Below are positions 5,949-9,150 of a DNA stretch of 9,150 nt, piece after piece. This DNA comes from Pseudomonadota bacterium (GTDB lineage: Bacteria > Pseudomonadota > Gammaproteobacteria > Halothiobacillales > Halothiobacillaceae). Location of the stretch: positions 1-9,150 of the forward strand of contig JAJYPA010000312.1 in assembly GCA_021795795.1 (NCBI GenBank), given 5' to 3'. A model generated the notes under the pieces. It did not search any database, was not told the DNA's origin, and worked only from the letters and a program-made list of their open reading frames with translations. How positions within the stretch are numbered: position 1 is the stretch's first letter; the number at the start of each line of letters is the position of its first letter. The translations under genes were made by a program, and so were the position numbers.

Positions 5949-6757
5949 CTTATCGAAGGCGTTTTCCCGGCCGGAGATGTTGTGCTGGCGCAGGATAGTG
6001 GCGAACTCGTGGTACTTTTTCTGCTGGTCGCTGGCGGAAATGGCATGCAGATCCGCGAGCGAATATTTGTCTTTGCCGATCTGGTAAGGCTGGATATTGT
6101 CCTCGAAGAGGCCCTTGGTCGTGTAATCGAGCTTGTAGGTGTCGCGCCAGACGGCATATCGCTCCCTGACCTCCGTAACCGCCCGGAACCCCTTGAGGAG
6201 CGGATTGTCGGCCAGGTATTTGTCGTTGTCGCGATGGGCGATGATATGGCTGGTCTGGTATAGACTAAAGCGCCCGCATCGAGGTCAGACGTGTACAGGC
6301 AAAGAAACCGGGTTTCACTGATCTGCTGCGCGTAGCTGAAAATCTGGTCGCCGTCCTGTCGGGTTTTGTTCCAGGCCTTCCTGAACTCTGCCCCGGCGGT
6401 CTTGCATTCGATGATGAGCAACGGCTTGCCAAAATGGTCCTTGACCAGAATATCCGCGCGGCCACCGCTGGCGCCGCGCCCCAGCTTCCATTTGGGCTCC
6501 AGTTCGATGTGTTCCGGCCGGTAACCTTTTTCCAGCAGACGGCACACGCATTCGAGCACCACAAAATTCTCGTTCGCTTCGAAGTTGCACGTTTGCCGCT
6601 CGTTAATGACCAGCCCAGCGGCTTCCGGATAAGCGATTTCTTGTCTGCTGGCATTGACCTGGATGACGGATGTGCCGATGGTTTTGCTGAAGATCGCGCC
6701 CTTCTTGTCAAAGCCCAGCGCGGTCAGCCATTCCGGCAGATTTTCTGGTGTCAGCAT
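5942..6757 (-). CDS. AloI-type restriction-modification protein: N-terminal nuclease part (5' fragment, out of frame after about 6260)
   Basis: The first about 166 residues from ATG 6757 form a PD-(D/E)xK nuclease domain like the N-terminal domain of HsdR and of AloI-type enzymes: GGRADILVKDHFG with aspartate 102, then LLIIECKTAG with E117 and K119, and the family signature FLCLYTSDLD. After LVYT (about 6260) the reading frame turns into a serine/arginine/threonine-rich string typical of wrong-frame translation. The correct continuation (QTSHIIAHRDNDKYLADNPL, then YTTKGLFEDN) lies in the frame of the methyltransferase ORF. Joining the two needs one extra base; the whole span would then be 1285 codons, close to the about 1250 residues of AloI. 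GTG at 6760 is an alternative start. Intact, the protein would cut unmethylated DNA on both sides of its site; as read, nuclease and methyltransferase are uncoupled. Confidence 0.85.
   Translation of the reverse strand: MLTPENLPEWLTALGFDKKGAIFSKTIGTSVIQVNASRQEIAYPEAAGLVINERQTCNFEANENFVVLECVCRLLEKGYRPEHIELEPKWKLGRGASGGRADILVKDHFGKPLLIIECKTAGAEFRKAWNKTRQDGDQIFSYAQQISETRFLCLYTSDLDAGALVYTRPAISSPIATTTNTWPTIRSSRGSGRLRRSGSDMPSGATPTSSITRPRASSRTISSLTRSAKTNIRSRICMPFPPATSRKSTTSSPLSCASTTSPAGKTPSISW
6255..6285 (-). other. Frameshift site (apparent one-base deletion) in the restriction-modification gene
   Basis: On the - strand the nuclease frame reads ...DAGALVYT and the methyltransferase frame picks up at ...QTSHIIAH, bases 6262 to 6255. 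The downstream frame has a TGA at about 6285-6287, so the switch must lie between there and about 6255. The total span of 3851 bases from ATG 6757 plus one base gives an exact number of codons. No classical slippery heptamer of the X-XXY-YYZ type is visible. A natural mutation or a sequencing error explains this better than programmed frameshifting. Confidence 0.8.
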
Positions 6758-6780
6758 CACTTTTTAATCCGGCAGGCTCG

Positions 6781-6798
6781 ATGGTTATGGTTATGGCT
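6781..6798. repeat. Tandem hexamer ATGGTT x3 (last copy imperfect)
   Basis: Copies at 6781-6786 and 6787-6792 are identical and the third (6793-6798) reads ATGGCT. Short iterons like this can bind regulators, but three copies could also be chance expansion. Confidence 0.55.
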
Positions 6799-6906
6799 TA
6801 TGTCATTGGCGCTCACAGTGACAGTCTAACAAACATGGCGACTGGTAACCACCGTAAATCGCCAGCGCTACGATCCAGCCCAAGACGAACCCCTCTCTCC
6901 AGGTTT

Positions 6907-6936
6907 TTGCCAACGGTTGATGCCTGGTGCTATTCT
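6907..6936 (+). promoter_or_regulatory. Probable extended -10 promoter for the 135-aa gene
   Basis: TTGCCA (6907-6912), 18 bases, TATTCT (6931-6936), with TG one base upstream of the -10 box (TGCTATTCT), the extended -10 pattern. It lies about 30 bases before ATG 6968. The 8-base palindrome TGTATACA (6936-6943) overlaps the expected transcription start and could be an operator. Confidence 0.5.
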
Positions 6937-6952
6937 GTATACACGCAAAGAA

Positions 6953-6958
6953 AAGGAG
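6953..6958 (+). promoter_or_regulatory. Ribosome-binding site deciding the start at 6968
   Basis: AAGGAG lies 9 bases before ATG 6968. An in-frame upstream start near 6917 would fall inside the promoter region and has no comparable site, so 6968 is preferred. Confidence 0.8.
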
Positions 6959-6967
6959 AACAACGAC

Positions 6968-7375
6968 ATGTTCGATTTAAGCGATCCCTCTTACACACAA
7001 GGCCAACTGGACGCCGATCTTACGAACGCTTTCGATGCAAGGCGGCGCCAGAATAAAGCTAACGCTCTTCTGCGGCGAGAGCGGTACGTGGCTGGTAGTT
7101 TGGAAAATGTGGCGGCCAACAAAGCCCGCCGAGTCCAAGCGTGGGACGATGTGGTCTGGGAGATCGTCAAGCGGGTGAAGGACTTTGACCCGGAAACCCG
7201 CTATCGGCTTCTGGGCGTGTGCCGTGGGGAAGACGCCACACCAGAAGACACCATGCGCGCGCTGCGCAAATGCCAGGAATTTCAGTACCAGCAAATCAAG
7301 GCGAATGCGCCGGAAGACAACTCGGATACGGAAATTCCTGGGTTCCGGCGCGAGTTCTATAACGATAGAATCTAG
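6968..7375 (+). CDS. Hypothetical 135-aa soluble charged helical protein
   Basis: I do not recognise the family. The start at ATG 6968 is fixed by AAGGAG nine bases upstream. The protein begins MFDLSDPSYTQGQLDADL and is rich in arginine, alanine and acidic residues. It appears mostly helical (DARRRQNKANALLRRERY, WDDVVWEIVKRVKDFDP, TMRALRKCQEFQYQQIKAN) and ends in an acidic linker and PGFRREFYNDRI. No signal peptide or membrane span is present. A good ribosome-binding site and a plausible extended -10 promoter suggest it is expressed on its own. It converges on the DotA/TraY-like gene, and the two stop codons share the bases CTAG at 7372-7375. Position next to a conjugation gene and away from the restriction gene suggests an element-specific accessory or regulatory role; that is only context. 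Confidence 0.78.
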   Translation: MFDLSDPSYTQGQLDADLTNAFDARRRQNKANALLRRERYVAGSLENVAANKARRVQAWDDVVWEIVKRVKDFDPETRYRLLGVCRGEDATPEDTMRALRKCQEFQYQQIKANAPEDNSDTEIPGFRREFYNDRI

Positions 7376-9150
7376 CCTTTATCGCCACCGCCAGGTTTCG
7401 GCGTTGTCGCTTTACCCCCGTCTTCAGCGTCGTCGTCTCCGCCCGGTTTGCTGAGTTTAGCCAGCACTGCTTTTTTAGCTCCCCCGGCGTTGCTATGGAA
7501 CGACGCGACACCCGCCACCACCTCATTATGCACATTGCGCTGCCCATAATCGGATAGCGCCTGCATGCCGCCCCATTCGAGGGCCTTGTTGGGAATCAGC
7601 ATGATCAGGCTGAACGACCAAAGCGCGATTTTCCAGTAGATCACCACGAGAATGACCATCATCAGGATCGTCCCAAAAAGGCTGGCCGTCGCCGCGCCAA
7701 GGCCTCCCGTTCCGCCCGCGGTGATCGCGGACATGGCCACCGCCGCAAAAGTATGATCCACCAGCCAGGCCGCCGCCTGAAACACGACGATGCTCAGGAA
7801 AAAGCCGAAGACCAGCAGGGCCGGTTCCACGAAGAGTGCCAGCAGCATCTTCCAGCCCTGCTTGGCTTCCTGTGGGATGGCTCCTTCGCCGGTCGGAATG
7901 GCATGCACGGCCGCCCAGAGCGGTGCGCCAATCAACGCCACCATGACGGCCATGATCCAACCCAGGACGGCCATGGTGTAGATGATGTAGGGGATCATGG
8001 GGATGACGTAGGCGAGCGTCGCACCGGCAATCATGATGGGGATGATCAGAAACAGCAGGAATGGGCCGACAAACGGCGAAACGGCCATCAAGATGCCCGG
8101 ACCGGTATTTTGAAGCGCATCGCCCGTCGCACCCAACACGCCGCCGCCAGTGGCCAATACGCCCAATGCCATAGCGAACATGGCCCCCCCCGTGTTCAGC
8201 AACATCAGTCCGAAACTTTGAATATCCCCCACGGGGTTCCCGCTTCCTCCGAATGCCGATGTAAAGCCGGAAACCATGTCTTTTTCCACAGGTTCCAGCA
8301 AATGCTGGGCAACTTCCCCACCCATGACGCCACCACCGCCACCAGCCAATCCGCCGAGAGTGGCTCCAGCCACACCGCCGTCAACCGTGCCAAGCGGCCC
8401 TGCGGCGCTTCCAGCGGCTCCGCCAACACCTGCACCAACCGCTGCGCCGGCTGCCGCGCCTTCCGCCGCAGATGTTGAAACGCTGTAATTGGTTCCGGAT
8501 TGTACATATCCAATACTCGCCGGCGCTTGATTATCATTCGCGATATACGCATTCGCCTGCGCCAGTCCCGCGTTGAGGTTGTAGCCGCTCAACGCGCCGG
8601 GGTTCATCGGAATGGCGGAAGGCTGGACGTTGGCGACACTGGAGATTTCCTTGTCCCAGGCGGTGATCTGCATCATGAAGCTGCCGAGGGACGCGAAGCC
8701 GTACTGCTGCACTTCGGCGGCCCACTTCGTGGGGCTTTGCGACGCCGTCGTCATGGCCGTCTCAATGGTCGCCACGACGCTCGCCACGTTCTGGCTGTAC
8801 TCCTGCGCGGCGAGACTCACTTGATTGGGTTGCAAAGTGCTGCTGCCGCCCGTGGTGTTGCCGGGCGTGCCGTTGCCGGAGGCGGCGGGCGCGGCGTTCA
8901 CCTGGGTGGCGATGCCGTTTGCCACCGGCTGCAGGGTGCTCTCCATGCTGGTGAGGCCTTTCTGAATCAGCGTGGTGATGCTGGCAGGTATCGGGATGGG
9001 GCTTCCAAGTCCGCTTGCGACGCTGCTTACAGCGTTTGCAAGGCCGTTGCCTGTAAGACTGATGCTGAACCCCCCGCAAGCGTTGGCAGGCACCCCGGTG
9101 CCTTTGACACCGCCGTACAGCGTCGTGGTGACGCCGTTCACCGTGGTGGT
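7372..9150 (-). CDS. DotA/TraY-family type IVB secretion/conjugation membrane protein (N-terminus outside window)
   Basis: C-terminal part of an inner-membrane component of IncI-type conjugation or Dot/Icm systems. The frame is open to the window edge, so the start is beyond 9150. Residues counted from GTG 9141: a Gly/Ser/Thr/Asn-rich, largely extracytoplasmic region (1-225); a glycine/alanine zipper (about 226-275); hydrophobic spans at about 310-338, 349-380, 382-404, 431-461 and two within 463-515. The family-typical segment IPMIPYIIYTMAVLGWIMAV, then APLWAAVHAIPTGEG, QGWKMLL and the phenylalanine-rich FGFFLSIVVFQ correspond to the DotA/TraY core. The protein ends in a charged, proline/glycine-rich cytoplasmic tail (KPGGDDDAEDGG...). 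A single cysteine occurs near residue 22. The stop overlaps that of the convergent 135-aa gene. Upstream conjugation genes are expected beyond the right edge. Family assignment is from remembered motif order. Confidence 0.85.
   Translation of the reverse strand, partial: TTTVNGVTTTLYGGVKGTGVPANACGGFSISLTGNGLANAVSSVASGLGSPIPIPASITTLIQKGLTSMESTLQPVANGIATQVNAAPAASGNGTPGNTTGGSSTLQPNQVSLAAQEYSQNVASVVATIETAMTTASQSPTKWAAEVQQYGFASLGSFMMQITAWDKEISSVANVQPSAIPMNPGALSGYNLNAGLAQANAYIANDNQAPASIGYVQSGTNYSVSTSAAEGAAAGAAVGAGVGGAAGSAAGPLGTVDGGVAGATLGGLAGGGGGVMGGEVAQHLLEPVEKDMVSGFTSAFGGSGNPVGDIQSFGLMLLNTGGAMFAMALGVLATGGGVLGATGDALQNTGPGILMAVSPFVGPFLLFLIIPIMIAGATLAYVIPMIPYIIYTMAVLGWIMAVMVALIGAPLWAAVHAIPTGEGAIPQEAKQGWKMLLALFVEPALLVFGFFLSIVVFQAAAWLVDHTFAAVAMSAITAGGTGGLGAATASLFGTILMMVILVVIYWKIALWSFSLIMLIPNKALEWGGMQALSDYGQRNVHNEVVAGVASFHSNAGGAKKAVLAKLSKPGGDDDAEDGGKATTPKPGGGDKG

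Larger units (their letters stand above)
6758..6967. other. Divergent intergenic region between the restriction gene and the 135-aa gene
   Basis: About 210 bases without a credible gene. It holds a three-copy hexamer array (ATGGTT, ATGGTT, ATGGCT at 6781-6798) about 20 bases before the restriction gene, a perfect short inverted repeat TCACAGTGA (6813-6821), and TGTATACA (6936-6943) next to the rightward promoter. These could be operator sites for the divergent genes. I could not identify a convincing leftward promoter for the restriction gene. Confidence 0.4.

Noticed and set aside
6255..6290. Programmed ribosomal frameshift in the restriction-modification gene
   Set aside because: No slippery heptamer with a downstream structure is visible, and the length arithmetic fits a simple one-base deletion.
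7753..8478. + strand open frame (241 codons) antisense to the DotA/TraY-like gene
   Set aside because: His/Gln/Arg/Gly-rich translation typical of the reverse strand of a membrane-protein gene, with no domain and no credible ribosome-binding site.
1..9150. CRISPR array, tRNA, rRNA or IS-element inverted repeats
   Set aside because: No regularly spaced repeats, no tRNA-like cloverleaf or CCA-proximal sequence beside the integrase, and no transposase or terminal inverted repeats were seen on either strand.

Overview
The window looks like accessory DNA of a proteobacterium. By eye the GC content is high (about 55-60 % in most genes, 60 % in one counted 60-base line). The Acidithiobacillus/gammaproteobacterial area is a guess from the gene mix (CCDC90/DUF1640 proteins, an IncI/Dot-type conjugation gene, AloI-type restriction); nothing here fixes the species. 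The features fit a mobile or formerly mobile element: a tyrosine recombinase at the left edge, a type IVB (DotA/TraY) conjugation membrane protein at the right edge, and between them a restriction-modification gene, a decayed zeta-type toxin and several tiny coiled-coil genes.

Left part (1-1952, all + strand): C-terminal part of a tyrosine recombinase with an unusual 18-residue insertion. An 84-residue coiled-coil ORF follows in the same frame, then a small exported protein with a clear Sec signal peptide. Abutting its stop codon is a zeta-toxin-like kinase that has lost its N-terminal P-loop region and carries an in-frame TGA, so it is a pseudogene.

Middle part (1953-2906): a pair of + strand genes for very small coiled-coil/one-membrane-span proteins (CCDC90/DUF1640-like and a shorter relative), then a convergent - strand gene for a heptad-repeat protein related to the 84-residue ORF. 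The first + strand gene and the - strand gene share a start architecture: TGGGCTAnACT, 7 bases, ATGG. This suggests a common promoter type giving leaderless mRNAs.

Right-middle part (2907-6757, - strand): one large restriction-modification gene of the AloI/PpiI/TstI type (nuclease, adenine methyltransferase and two HsdS-like target-recognition domains in one chain). It is broken by an apparent one-base deletion near 6260, so only two partial ORFs remain. The first target-recognition domain is clearly AT-richer than its surroundings, which points to domain exchange.

Right part (6758-9150): a divergent intergenic region with a plausible promoter, a 135-residue + strand gene of unknown function, and a convergent DotA/TraY-like membrane protein running off the right edge. 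The last two genes overlap at a shared CTAG. Two to three genes here are disabled (toxin, restriction enzyme, possibly the first coiled-coil ORF), so the segment looks like an element in decay. The small coiled-coil genes and the conjugation gene look intact.
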